Shown here: in pieces, positions 9,778-18,923 of the stretch | Layout: every line of letters begins with the position of its first letter | Position numbering within the stretch: the first letter of the stretch is position 1 | NCBI RefSeq assembly: GCF_019317285.1 | Contig: NZ_CP079218.1 | Span: 5,084,001-5,148,000, forward strand | Direction of reading: 5' to 3' | DNA length: 64,000 nt | Source: Pedobacter sp. D749 | GTDB lineage: Bacteria; Bacteroidota; Bacteroidia; Sphingobacteriales; Sphingobacteriaceae | Notes under the pieces: generated by a model | What the model was told of the DNA's origin: nothing | The model's database searches: none | Seen by the model: the letters and a program-made list of their open reading frames with translations, nothing else | Position numbers and translations under genes: made by a program

Positions 9778-11283
9778 ATGAAAAAAATTATATATCCATT
9801 TTTTGCAGCGGTGTTGTTATTTACTGCAAGTTGTAAAAAAGAGTTTTTCGATATTAATGAGAATCCAAATTCTCCAACTGAACAATCGATTACTCCTAAG
9901 GTACTTTTACCAAGGGCACTACATAACGTAGGTGTAAGGGTGGGTACTACTTTTGATTATGCAGCCTTTTGGATGAGCTATTGGGGTCACTCAGGTTCGT
10001 ATGGCCAATCAATTGAAATTGAATCTTATGCTATTACGACTGCTTTCCAGAGCACACAGTGGACAGGTTGGTATGATATTCTTAATGATATCAATACAAT
10101 GGAGAAGAAAGCTAAGCAAGGTGGAGAACCTTTTTACGAAGGGGCTGCTAAAACTTTAAAAGCAATTGGTTATATGTACCTTGTTGATCAATATAATAAT
10201 GTTCCATATTCTAAAGCTTTTGATTTTGTAGGAAATATTACTCCTGCTTATGATAAAGGTGAAGATATTTATGCTGATTTATTTGTTCAGTTAGATGCTG
10301 CAGGAAAACTTTTTGTACAAGCAGAAACTAATGGTATTGATGCATCAACTAAATCTGCTGATGTGATGTACGGTGGTAATACCGAATCTTGGAGAAGATT
10401 GGTAAACACTATGCGCTTAAAGCTATTAATTCACGAGTCGCAAGTAGTAACAGCTGCAACCCGTAATACAGTAGTTGGGCAGATCACTGCGGATGGTGCC
10501 GGTTATATTAATCAAGGATCGCAAGCAGCTCTTGTTAACCCTGGTTATGCAGTAGTAGATAAGCAACAAAATCCATTCTGGAATACGTATAAAATAACAG
10601 CATTAGGTGTTACAGATCAGTACAACAGAGCAAATAATTATGTTCTGAATAAGTTTACCTCTACAAATGATATCCGTTATCAATATGTTTTCAGTCCTGC
10701 TGTTACTCCATTAAATGGAAATACATATAAAGGAGTTAACTTTGGAGAAGTAGTTCCAAATAACGATCCTTATAAACAGCAAAATCAGTCAGATGTTGCT
10801 GGTCCTGGTTTGGCAAAACTTGCTACACAGTCGCAGCCGGTTTTTACAGCTATTGAAAGCTTATTCTTACAAGCTGAAGCTGCAGAAAGAGGATGGATTT
10901 CAGGAAGTGCACAAACTTTATATGAAAATGCTGTTAAAGAATCATTTGCATATTTAGGTGTTGGTGCAGGTACTGGTCAAGCTTACTTAACCGCTGGGGC
11001 AGCTAATCCCTCTATTGGTTATGCTGCCGCAACAAATAAAATTCAATTAATTGTTGAGCAGAAATATTTAGGGTTAATTGGTTTAGCAAATTTTGAAAGC
11101 TATGTTGATTATAGAAGATTAGGTTTCCCTAATGTTCCATTATCATTAAATCCAAATAGACTTACCAATGTTATTCCTCTTAGATTGGCATATCCACAAA
11201 CTGAGTATAACTATAACGCTGCAAATGTTGCTGCTCAGGGAACAATAAATCCACAAACTTCAGCAATTTTTTGGGATAAATAA
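9778..11283 (+). CDS. SusD/RagB-family nutrient-binding outer membrane lipoprotein
   Basis: A 501-residue SusD-like_2 lipoprotein partnering the SusC at 6560-9754. It has a signal peptide with lipobox F-T-A-S-C-K-K, then the characteristic start FFDINENPNSPTEQ. An AAERGW helix lies in the C-terminal half, and the C-terminal segment (NVIPLRLAYPQTEYNYN) is typical of the group. It is followed 23 bases later by a DUF1735-type lipoprotein gene in the same operon. Function is inferred from family and position. The ligand is unknown. Confidence 0.94.
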   Translation: MKKIIYPFFAAVLLFTASCKKEFFDINENPNSPTEQSITPKVLLPRALHNVGVRVGTTFDYAAFWMSYWGHSGSYGQSIEIESYAITTAFQSTQWTGWYDILNDINTMEKKAKQGGEPFYEGAAKTLKAIGYMYLVDQYNNVPYSKAFDFVGNITPAYDKGEDIYADLFVQLDAAGKLFVQAETNGIDASTKSADVMYGGNTESWRRLVNTMRLKLLIHESQVVTAATRNTVVGQITADGAGYINQGSQAALVNPGYAVVDKQQNPFWNTYKITALGVTDQYNRANNYVLNKFTSTNDIRYQYVFSPAVTPLNGNTYKGVNFGEVVPNNDPYKQQNQSDVAGPGLAKLATQSQPVFTAIESLFLQAEAAERGWISGSAQTLYENAVKESFAYLGVGAGTGQAYLTAGAANPSIGYAAATNKIQLIVEQKYLGLIGLANFESYVDYRRLGFPNVPLSLNPNRLTNVIPLRLAYPQTEYNYNAANVAAQGTINPQTSAIFWDK

Positions 11284-11306
11284 TTTAACTACTTAAGGAA
11301 ATTGAA

Positions 11307-11891
11307 ATGAAAAGATTTATAAAATTATTATTATTTGCGGGTGTTACCATGAGCTTAAGCTCGTGTCTTAAAGACAAAGGTTACGAAAGTAATTTATATG
11401 GAATTAACGACTCGCTGGAAGACAACAAGGTTGTGAATATTCCAACAACAGGTACTACATTTACTGTGGCCGGAACATACCCATTGGCGGTTACTCCAGC
11501 TACTACTCCTGCAACATTTTTGCCAGCTACTACTCCGGTAACAATTACTATTCCTGTACATCTTTCTGCGAAAGATCCAGCATCAGAGGAGTTAAATGTT
11601 ACATTAGCCGGAGATGCAACTGATGCAAAAATTACGGCATACAATGCAACAATAACGTCTAATCCAAAGTTTATCAGGCTTCCAGCTGATAAATACACAT
11701 TATCCAATGCTGGTGTGGCAAAAATTGCAGCGGGCGGGAGAGATGCATCTGTTACTTTAACATTTGTACCTGCTACATTAACATCAGGTGTTCGTTATGC
11801 ATTACCTGTTGTAATATCTTCAGTAGATAAATCAGGTTATATTATTAGTGGAAATCAAGGATATCGTATGTTCTTGATCACGATAAGATAA
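11307..11891 (+). CDS. DUF1735-type surface lipoprotein
   Basis: A 194-residue lipoprotein with lipobox S-L-S-S-C at the signal peptide end. The mature part matches the DUF1735 (BT_3987-type N-terminal) pattern: an Ala-rich strand-forming region with ITIPVHLSAKDPASEELNV, then FIRLPADKYTLSNAGVAKI and GVRYALPVVISS. DUF1735 domains usually head larger surface glycan-binding or glycosidase proteins. Here the domain stands alone, with no catalytic domain attached. It is the third and last gene of its operon, ending at a strong terminator shared with the convergent gene at 12,003. Confidence 0.8.
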   Translation: MKRFIKLLLFAGVTMSLSSCLKDKGYESNLYGINDSLEDNKVVNIPTTGTTFTVAGTYPLAVTPATTPATFLPATTPVTITIPVHLSAKDPASEELNVTLAGDATDAKITAYNATITSNPKFIRLPADKYTLSNAGVAKIAAGGRDASVTLTFVPATLTSGVRYALPVVISSVDKSGYIISGNQGYRMFLITIR

Positions 11892-11927
11892 TCTTGTTTT
11901 CATACAGAGAATTAAAATTCTTATAAA

Positions 11928-11967
11928 AAACGGCCGTTTGTAATTATACAAACGGCCGTTTCTTTTT
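11928..11967. terminator. Bidirectional terminator between convergent genes
   Basis: A perfect 15-bp stem (AAACGGCCGTTTGTA / TACAAACGGCCGTTT) with a 4-base loop and T-rich flank on the plus strand and A-rich flank on the other. It can end both the DUF1735 operon and the minus-strand gene at 12,003. Confidence 0.9.
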
Positions 11968-12002
11968 GTAGTACTATTTGCAATTAGGGATAAAAAATAG
12001 CA

Positions 12003-12689
12003 TTATAAAGCATTAAAGTGATCAAATAAAATTGCTAGATCACCATCCTTTTTTATGTTTAATTTATTGCTGGATATATAATTATCTACTTCAATTTTAT
12101 CTTTTGATAAAATTGAATATATGGCGCTTTTCTCTCTCTTAATTTTCTCTAATTTTCCTGCTTTTTCAATAAAATAGGTGTCTACAGGTCTCATTTTTTT
12201 TACGGAATAAAGCATTCCTGCCTCCCTCTCTTCTACCCTTTTCATTTGTACTCTTTTTAATAAAGTTATTTTTCCTTCTGAAAGAATTTCGTAAAAAGTT
12301 TTCTCGTTTCCGCCATCAATTGATGGATACCCAGATTTAAATTTTTTACTTGTTCCCCCATTCTCTGGAGATGAAATAGTAAATTCTTTTACTCCTAATT
12401 TAAACAACTGTGGTAGGCCACTATCTGATTTAAATATCAAACGGTCGTTGCTTAAATCATACATTAAGTTGATTCCTTTGTATAAGCTATCATTAGCCAA
12501 TTTTACTGATCCCCTATTCCACGTTTCGTATAAATATGAAATATCATTATTTCCTTTAGTTGTGTTTCCAGAATAATTTACGTCATTATTTGCCAATTGT
12601 AGATTTACACCTAATTGTGCGTGACTTGCTAAATAAAGTAATATAAAAGCTGATGATAGTACGACTGTTTTTTGAAAGAGATTTTTCAT
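12003..12689 (-). CDS. Exported protein of unknown function
   Basis: A 228-residue protein I do not recognise. Residues 1-24 form a Sec signal peptide (cut after SHA, before QLGVN) with no lipobox Cys, so it should be periplasmic or secreted. The mature part has alternating beta-strand-like segments (GINLMYDLSNDRLIFKSDSG) and ends in a Lys-rich half with KIEVDNYISSNKLNIKKDGD. It stands alone, convergent with the DUF1735 operon. Codon use and AT content match the neighbours. No promoter motif was identified. Confidence 0.72.
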   Translation of the reverse strand: MKNLFQKTVVLSSAFILLYLASHAQLGVNLQLANNDVNYSGNTTKGNNDISYLYETWNRGSVKLANDSLYKGINLMYDLSNDRLIFKSDSGLPQLFKLGVKEFTISSPENGGTSKKFKSGYPSIDGGNEKTFYEILSEGKITLLKRVQMKRVEEREAGMLYSVKKMRPVDTYFIEKAGKLEKIKREKSAIYSILSKDKIEVDNYISSNKLNIKKDGDLAILFDHFNAL

Positions 12690-12818
12690 GTTAAAATGAT
12701 TATTTCTATAAATTTACAATTAATCATATCCATTTGCTATTAAAATACGAGTCAAAATTTTATAAAAAAAAGAAATTTTCTCTTTATGTATTCCACGTAG
12801 TTTATATCTAATTCCTTA

Positions 12819-13744
12819 AAAGCCTGTTTAAAAATGGCTGAATAAAAGTGAGTATTTGTTGAGAAGTGAATAAAAGGAGATCGCTGGTTGGATAAATTAA
12901 TTGAAATGGGCACTTGATAAATACTAAGCCTATTTCAAAAAATAAATATTAATTGTGAGTAACTACAAAAGCAATTAGAATGAAAATTTATCCAACCAAT
13001 TTAAGCGAAAGCCATTGGTGATTTATAAAAAAGACCTTACAATTTACGGATCGTAAACAAACATGATTTACGTTCTATTTGGAATGCGATTCAATACCTA
13101 GTTAAAACAGGATGCCTGTGACGAATGCTTCCTGTAAACTTTGCCAAATGGCAGGTGGTTTATTATTATTACAAGAAATTGTCAGATTTAGAAGAATTTG
13201 ACTAGTTGTTAGCTATGTTGAGGGAACATATCAGGATAAAGAAAAGACAAAATCCCCAAGAAAGTTTGAGAATATTAGACAGTCAAAGTGTCCAATGTGG
13301 AAACAACCGCGCCTTGAATAGTTACGATGGCAAGAAAGTAAAAAGGATTTAAGCGGCATGTTATTGTGGATAAAAACGGTTTTTTGGTTGCTGTAATGAT
13401 AACTTGTAGCCCATGTTCACGATAGCAAAGTCATAATGTTGCTAATGCGGATACTGAAAGATATGCTGCAGTACCAGGTTATTATTGCTGAGGAGGGTAT
13501 CGGGGAGAGATTGCCGAAAAGGTAGAGAAAATGTTCGGTTAAAGAATTCAGGTTGTTATGAGAACTGATGAGAAGACCACCGAATTTAAACCTGTCAATA
13601 AAAGATGGGTAATTGAAAGAACATATGCCTGGTCTGACAATGATAGAAAACTTTGCAGAAACTATGGACTCCTGATGGAATCATCTGAAAATGTGGTTAA
13701 ACTATCAGCCATAAATTATTATTGAACCAAATTTAAACAGGCTC
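12819..13744 (+). mobile_element. Degenerate IS5-family insertion sequence
   Basis: About 926 bp bounded by imperfect terminal inverted repeats. The left end reads AGCCTGTTTAAAAATGGC and the right end, reversed, AGCCTGTTTAAATTTGGT, with further matches inward. The element is flanked by TTA on both sides (12,816-12,818 and 13,745-13,747), fitting the 3-bp TNA target duplication of part of the IS5 family. It carries a broken transposase gene and should be inactive. Confidence 0.8.
12980..13725 (+). pseudogene. Broken IS5-type transposase
   Basis: The three forward frames together spell a transposase that is interrupted by several stops and frameshifts. The N-terminal part reads MKIYPTNLSESHW, the core LRILDSQSVQCGNNRAL followed by YDGKKVK and HVIVDKNGFLVAVMI (the DDE region with the first Asp in LDSQS), and the C-terminal part RWVIERTYAWSDNDRKLCRN and MESSENVVKLSAINYY. 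These are hallmarks of IS5-family transposases. At least five disruptions mean no functional protein can be made. It lies inside the terminal repeats at 12,819 and 13,744. Confidence 0.82.
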
Positions 13745-13953
13745 TTAATGTCATTTTAATCTATTTGTATCATTTCTGTTCAAATTGATTGTTCTTTTTT
13801 CGCTATTTATAGATAGTTTTCTGGTTTTTTGGCGGTTTTTGTTAGTGATTTGGCTCTTTCTCGTAGTATAACTCTTTTTAGGTGTGAATAAAATCAAGAA
13901 AAAAATTATTTTGGCAAATTTGAATCACAAAATACTAAATCCTATATTGTAAT

Positions 13954-14070
13954 ATTATTAACTAAACTAAACTTTTTTTATGAAAAAACTTCTACAAAGT
14001 TTGTTCATATTGCTGTTTATTGCCACCTCAGCAATAGCGCAAGATCGAACAATCACTGGAACAGTTACGG
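13954..14070 (+). repeat. Duplicated susC leader and signal-peptide region, copy 1
   Basis: The 117 bases here (26 before the ATG and 91 after) match 18,807-18,923 with only three differences, all inside the coding part. The first 30 coding bases are also identical at 6,560. Confidence 0.85.
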
Positions 14071-17000
14071 GTAAGGAAGACGGAATGCCGCTTCCTGGTG
14101 TAAGTGTTAAAATTAAAGGCGCTTCTGGCGGAACTACAACCGGAGCCGATGGTAAATACACCTTGCGTGTAACTTCAAGGGCATCGGTTTTAGAATTCTC
14201 TTATATTGGTTATGTTACTCAATCAAAATCAATTGGTGGAGGATCAACACTTAATATCGCTTTAGAGAGCGATTCGAAAACCTTAACGGACGTTGTGGTT
14301 ACTGGTTATGGCGTTACCAAAAAGAAAGATTTCACTGGATCTGCATCTAGTGTTAAGGGTGAAGATTTGAAAGATAAGCCTGTACAAAGTTTTGTGCAGG
14401 GCTTAACAGGCCAGGCTGCCGGTGTTAGCATTATTCAGCCAAATGGTTTGTTAAACAATCCTCCTGTTATTCGTGTAAGGGGTGTGAGTTCGATTTCACT
14501 TAGCTCGTTTCCATTGGTAGTGGTTGATGGGATTCCTTTTCCAACTACTGATGCTTCGGCAAACTCTGCAACCAATAACCCGCTTGGTGATATTAACCCT
14601 GCCGATATTGAAACCATCGATATCTTGAAAGATGCGGCATCAACCGCACTTTATGGCTCAAGGGCTGCAGCCGGCGTTTTGGTAATTACAACCAAAAGAG
14701 GTAAAACAGGTGATGCTAAAATTACATATGATGGATGGTATGGGATTAACAATGCTGTGCGTTTGCCGGAACTTTTAAATGCTCAGCAATACATCGATAG
14801 TAAAAATACTGCAATTGCAAATGCCTTGGTTTTAAATCCAAATGCAGTACCTGCATCGCAGCGTGATGCAAATAACAAGAGTTTCTTTCCAAGTTATAAT
14901 GCAGACGGTTCCATTGTCGATACCAAATGGTATGATGAGGTTTACAGAACAGCTCAATCTCAAAATCATAACGTAACTCTAAGTGGTGGTACCGCAAGAA
15001 CAACTTATTATTTATCAGGTGGAATTTCGGATCAGGATGGTTTCCTTAAAAACAATACTTTTAAGAGATATTCTGCCCGTATAAATGCAACGCATAAAGC
15101 TACAGACTGGTTAAGTTTAAGCATGAATGTAAATTATAATAACAGTATCAATCGTGCACCTAATAGCGGATCAGCGCCAGGAGCGGCATTTAACTCATCA
15201 GGATTGGGCCGTATTGCAATTGCAATTGCGCCTAATGTTCCTGTTTACAATGCTGATGGTAGTTATAATATTTCAGCGAATAACGTAGGTAACGCAGCAA
15301 ACTTAATTACCAGTACATGGGCACACCCAACGGTATTAGTTGATAAGGATTTAAATAGCTCAGAAAACAACAGGTTTTTAACTAACCTTGGTGCCGATTT
15401 CAAGATTATCGACGGATTAAATTTTAGGTCTAATTTCTCTTGGGAAAGAGCCAATACAGAAAACCTTCAATTCTGGAACCCACTTCAAGGTGATGGATAC
15501 TCTTTTAATGGCTACGCTTATAACAATACGGCGAGAAGAAATAACTGGAACTGGATTAATACATTACAATATGTAAAAACATTTAACGGTGTACATAATT
15601 TAAGCTTAACAGTTGGCAATGATGTACAGAATACAAGAACGGTAAACTGGGGCGCCATCCGTCAGGGATTAGGTGATCCAACTTTTTTCAACCAGTTTCA
15701 GGGAACTTTCACCACAAATGTACCAGGAGGTAATAGCATTAATGAAATTGCATTTCAGGCTTATTTAGCCAGTGCCAGTTATAACTATAAGGGTAAATAT
15801 TACTTAAGTGCTAACTTTAGAAGAGATGGTAATTCCGCACTTTCATCAGAAAACAAATGGGGAAACTTTGGTGGTGGATCTGTGGGATGGACAATCTCAG
15901 AAGAAGGATTCTTTAAAAACTCATCACTAGGTAAAACAGTTAATTTGTTAAGGGTAAGAGCGAGTTATGGTAGAGTTGGTAATGCAAATGTTCCTGCTTA
16001 TAGCGAATATACTACTTATAGCCCAGGTCTTTATGGCGTAACTCCTTTTGCGTGGATTTTTGGACAGGCAGGTAATAAAGAGCTGAAGTGGGAAACCAGT
16101 AACCAGTTAGATTTTGGTTTAAACTTAGCTTTATTTAATAATAGATTAACTTTCGAAGCCGATTACTTCAAAAAGGATATTAATAATTTATTGTTAAACG
16201 TGCCTCAGGCTTTATCTAAAGGCATTCCCAATGATCCTCAAGGAACCATCCTTGCAAATGTAGGCTCGATGTACAACAAAGGTTTTGAGTTTGCATTAGG
16301 TGGTACACCTATCAAAACAACTAAGTTTTCATGGACAGCCAACTTAAACTTTACTACCATTAAAAATAAGGTAACAGCTTTAGATCCTAACGTCTCTCAG
16401 ATTATTGGTACAACTGGCGGTTTAGAATCTGCAAGTGTTACTAAAGTAGGTGAATCAATTGGTAGTATTTACGCGGTAAAAACAAACGGGGTAAATCCTG
16501 CAAATGGCAGAAGAATTTATATCAATGCTGCAGGCCGTGAAGTTCAGTACCAGCATTTTGGCGGGGCTAATGCATGGACCTATCTTGACGGAACACCAGC
16601 TCCTTCTCCAGCGGGGGATGCACAGGTTATAGGTGGAACATTGCCTAAATGGTATGGCGGTTTTAATAACACATTCAACTATGGTAACTTCGATTTAAAC
16701 CTGATGTTTACTTTTTCAGGCGGAAACTATATCTATAATGGTTCTCGTGCCGGTTTGTTAGATCAACGGGTATGGAATAACTCAACAGAGATTTTAAATG
16801 CATGGACGCCAACAAATACTCAAACAAATATTCCAAGAGTGGTATATGGTGATAACGTTTCAAACGGTTCTTCGTTTGCAATTGACGCGAATGTGGAGAA
16901 GGGTGATTTCTTACGTCTTCAGGCAGCAACCTTTGGTTACAGAATTCCAAAAACTGTTTTTGGTAAGTCAGGAATTGACAACATTAGGGTTTACGCATCA

Positions 17001-17147
17001 GTAAACAATGCTTTTTTGATCACGAACTATACTGGTGTAGACCCGGAAATCTCGACCAATGGTAACAGTAACCTGGCTAGTGGAGTAGAGCGTAACTCTA
17101 TCCCTCAGGGCAGATCATTTACATTTGGCATTAGTTTAGGTTTATAA
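13980..17147 (+). CDS. SusC/RagA-family TonB-linked outer membrane protein
   Basis: A complete 1,055-residue SusC-type transporter. Signal peptide about 1-20 (cut before QDRTITG), carboxypeptidase-D-like domain about 23-103, then the plug with DVVVTGYGVTKKKDFTGS, a form typical of the larger SusC_RagA_signa group, followed by VVVDGIPFP and ETIDILKDAA. It ends with GISLGL rather than the usual terminal Phe, a small departure from its neighbours. The SusD partner at 17,166 belongs to the SusD_RagB (not SusD-like_2) group, so this pair differs in type from the pairs on either side. Confidence 0.95.
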   Translation: MKKLLQSLFILLFIATSAIAQDRTITGTVTGKEDGMPLPGVSVKIKGASGGTTTGADGKYTLRVTSRASVLEFSYIGYVTQSKSIGGGSTLNIALESDSKTLTDVVVTGYGVTKKKDFTGSASSVKGEDLKDKPVQSFVQGLTGQAAGVSIIQPNGLLNNPPVIRVRGVSSISLSSFPLVVVDGIPFPTTDASANSATNNPLGDINPADIETIDILKDAASTALYGSRAAAGVLVITTKRGKTGDAKITYDGWYGINNAVRLPELLNAQQYIDSKNTAIANALVLNPNAVPASQRDANNKSFFPSYNADGSIVDTKWYDEVYRTAQSQNHNVTLSGGTARTTYYLSGGISDQDGFLKNNTFKRYSARINATHKATDWLSLSMNVNYNNSINRAPNSGSAPGAAFNSSGLGRIAIAIAPNVPVYNADGSYNISANNVGNAANLITSTWAHPTVLVDKDLNSSENNRFLTNLGADFKIIDGLNFRSNFSWERANTENLQFWNPLQGDGYSFNGYAYNNTARRNNWNWINTLQYVKTFNGVHNLSLTVGNDVQNTRTVNWGAIRQGLGDPTFFNQFQGTFTTNVPGGNSINEIAFQAYLASASYNYKGKYYLSANFRRDGNSALSSENKWGNFGGGSVGWTISEEGFFKNSSLGKTVNLLRVRASYGRVGNANVPAYSEYTTYSPGLYGVTPFAWIFGQAGNKELKWETSNQLDFGLNLALFNNRLTFEADYFKKDINNLLLNVPQALSKGIPNDPQGTILANVGSMYNKGFEFALGGTPIKTTKFSWTANLNFTTIKNKVTALDPNVSQIIGTTGGLESASVTKVGESIGSIYAVKTNGVNPANGRRIYINAAGREVQYQHFGGANAWTYLDGTPAPSPAGDAQVIGGTLPKWYGGFNNTFNYGNFDLNLMFTFSGGNYIYNGSRAGLLDQRVWNNSTEILNAWTPTNTQTNIPRVVYGDNVSNGSSFAIDANVEKGDFLRLQAATFGYRIPKTVFGKSGIDNIRVYASVNNAFLITNYTGVDPEISTNGNSNLASGVERNSIPQGRSFTFGISLGL

Positions 17148-17165
17148 TTATTAATCATCATATTC

Positions 17166-18656
17166 ATGAAATTATTTCATATCAAAACATATAAATTGAA
17201 GTTAGCTACTGCGGCTATACTTGCAATTCCTTTAGTTGGAAGCATCTCTTCTTGTAAAAAAGAGTTCCTGGAAAAGGCTCCTGAACTAACGCTTCCTGAT
17301 CAGGATGCCTTTGCTAACCCTACCAGAGTTTTAGGCCAAATCAACGGACTTTATTCTTCTTCAAAAAATGGTTCCTTATTTGGCGGAAGATATCTGATCT
17401 ATAATGATATCAGGGCTGAAGAATTTGTTAACAGAACGGGTAATAGTGTAACGGGTTATGATGTTTATCAGGGTACAAATAACTCGACCAATACTTATGT
17501 TGCCAGCTTCTTTTCGCAAGCATACTTAACGATTAACAGGGCAAACCTTTTTTTAGATGGATTAGCGAAGAATAGTACAGTTTTAACACCTGCATTAAAT
17601 GCAAATTATGCTGGCGAAGCTAAATTTATCAGGGCATTAAATTATTTTGCATTGATTCAGATTTTTGCCAAGCCTTATGTTTCTGATGCAGGAGCATCAA
17701 GAGGTTTGCCATTGCGTTTAACCCCCGAAACATCTTTGGCAAATAACGCATTGAAAAGTAGCACGGTTGCTGCAATATATGCTCAAATTCTAAAGGATCT
17801 TGATGAGGCGGAAGCAGGTTTGCCAGATACTTATGGAACTGCTTTACTACGTACAACCCGTGCACACAAAAATACAGCGATTGCTTTAAAAACCAGAGTA
17901 TATTTAGCTATGGGAAATTATGCAAAGGTTTTGGAGGAAGGTAATAAATTGGTTCCGGCGACAGCACCATTTACCAATTCTGCCAGAACTGCCCATGCAT
18001 TGCAGGCAAATATTGTAAACGTTTTTGCCGCACCTTTTACCACCTCAGAGTCTATTTTCTCTTTCCCAATGGCAGATACAAACGCCCCGGGAACGCAGAA
18101 TCAATTAGGTTATTATTACAGCTGGGCCGGAAACGGAAACCTGGAGTTTTCATTAAACAAAACAGGTGCTGGAATTTATATAGATCCTGCATGGCCAACT
18201 ACAGATGCGAGAAAATCTGCTTTAACACAAGATGCAACCATTTCTGGCGTGCTCCATTCATATCCTATCAAGTATGGTGCAGTGTCTCCATTTACTGATT
18301 TTGTACCGATGATCAGATATGCAGAAGTTTTGTTAAACGTGGCTGAGGCTGAAGCGTTAGCCCCAGGAGGTAATCTGGTTCGTTCTAAAGCATTATTGCA
18401 AGTGGTTCGTACACGTTCTGATGCAACATATGTTTACGGTGCATTAACAACACCTGCAGCTTTGGAAGCAGCAATTCTTAAAGAAAGAAGAATTGAGTTG
18501 CTTGCTGAAGGATTCAGATACAATGATTTAGCCAGGAAAGCAGCACCACTCCCATCTTTCGGTGCCGGAGCTTCTATTCCTGTTACGGATCAAAGATATA
18601 CTTTCCCAATCCCTATTGGTGAGTTAAATACCAATCCGTTGGTTAATACTTTCTAA
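17166..18656 (+). CDS. RagB/SusD-family nutrient-binding outer membrane lipoprotein
   Basis: A 496-residue surface lipoprotein partnering the SusC at 13,980. The signal peptide is longer than usual (lipobox I-S-S-C-K-K at about residue 30) and is followed by EFLEKAPELTLPDQDAFANP, the classic RagB/SusD start. The C-terminal SusD_RagB half contains MIRYAEVLLNVAEAEALAPG and ILKERRIELLAEGFRYNDLA, the strongly conserved SusD motif. It begins 18 bases after susC and ends 16 bases before a hairpin terminator, making a simple two-gene operon. Confidence 0.95.
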   Translation: MKLFHIKTYKLKLATAAILAIPLVGSISSCKKEFLEKAPELTLPDQDAFANPTRVLGQINGLYSSSKNGSLFGGRYLIYNDIRAEEFVNRTGNSVTGYDVYQGTNNSTNTYVASFFSQAYLTINRANLFLDGLAKNSTVLTPALNANYAGEAKFIRALNYFALIQIFAKPYVSDAGASRGLPLRLTPETSLANNALKSSTVAAIYAQILKDLDEAEAGLPDTYGTALLRTTRAHKNTAIALKTRVYLAMGNYAKVLEEGNKLVPATAPFTNSARTAHALQANIVNVFAAPFTTSESIFSFPMADTNAPGTQNQLGYYYSWAGNGNLEFSLNKTGAGIYIDPAWPTTDARKSALTQDATISGVLHSYPIKYGAVSPFTDFVPMIRYAEVLLNVAEAEALAPGGNLVRSKALLQVVRTRSDATYVYGALTTPAALEAAILKERRIELLAEGFRYNDLARKAAPLPSFGAGASIPVTDQRYTFPIPIGELNTNPLVNTF

Positions 18657-18672
18657 CAGGATTTACACTATA

Positions 18673-18709
18673 AAAAAAGGGATTGCAAATTAATTGTAAT
18701 CCCTTTTTT
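18673..18709 (+). terminator. Rho-independent terminator of the third SusCD operon
   Basis: A 10-bp stem GGGATTGCAA / TTGTAATCCC (one G-T pair), flanked by A and T tracts that extend the stem. Confidence 0.85.
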
Positions 18710-18806
18710 ATTTGCAATAATTGAGGTTTTTTATTGAATATCAATTGTTAGAAAATTGTAATTGTAAAATTTGCATTACACAATACTAAGTTATATCTTA
18801 GGAAAG

Positions 18807-18923
18807 ATTATTAACTAAACTAAACTTTTTTTATGAAAAAACTTCTACAAAGTTTGTTCATATTGCTATTTATTGCCACCTCAGCAATAGCGCAAGACCG
18901 AACAATCACTGGGACAGTTACGG
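18807..18923 (+). repeat. Duplicated susC leader and signal-peptide region, copy 2
   Basis: Counterpart of 13,954-14,070, with three mismatches in 117 bases. Identity stops abruptly both upstream and downstream. Confidence 0.85.
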
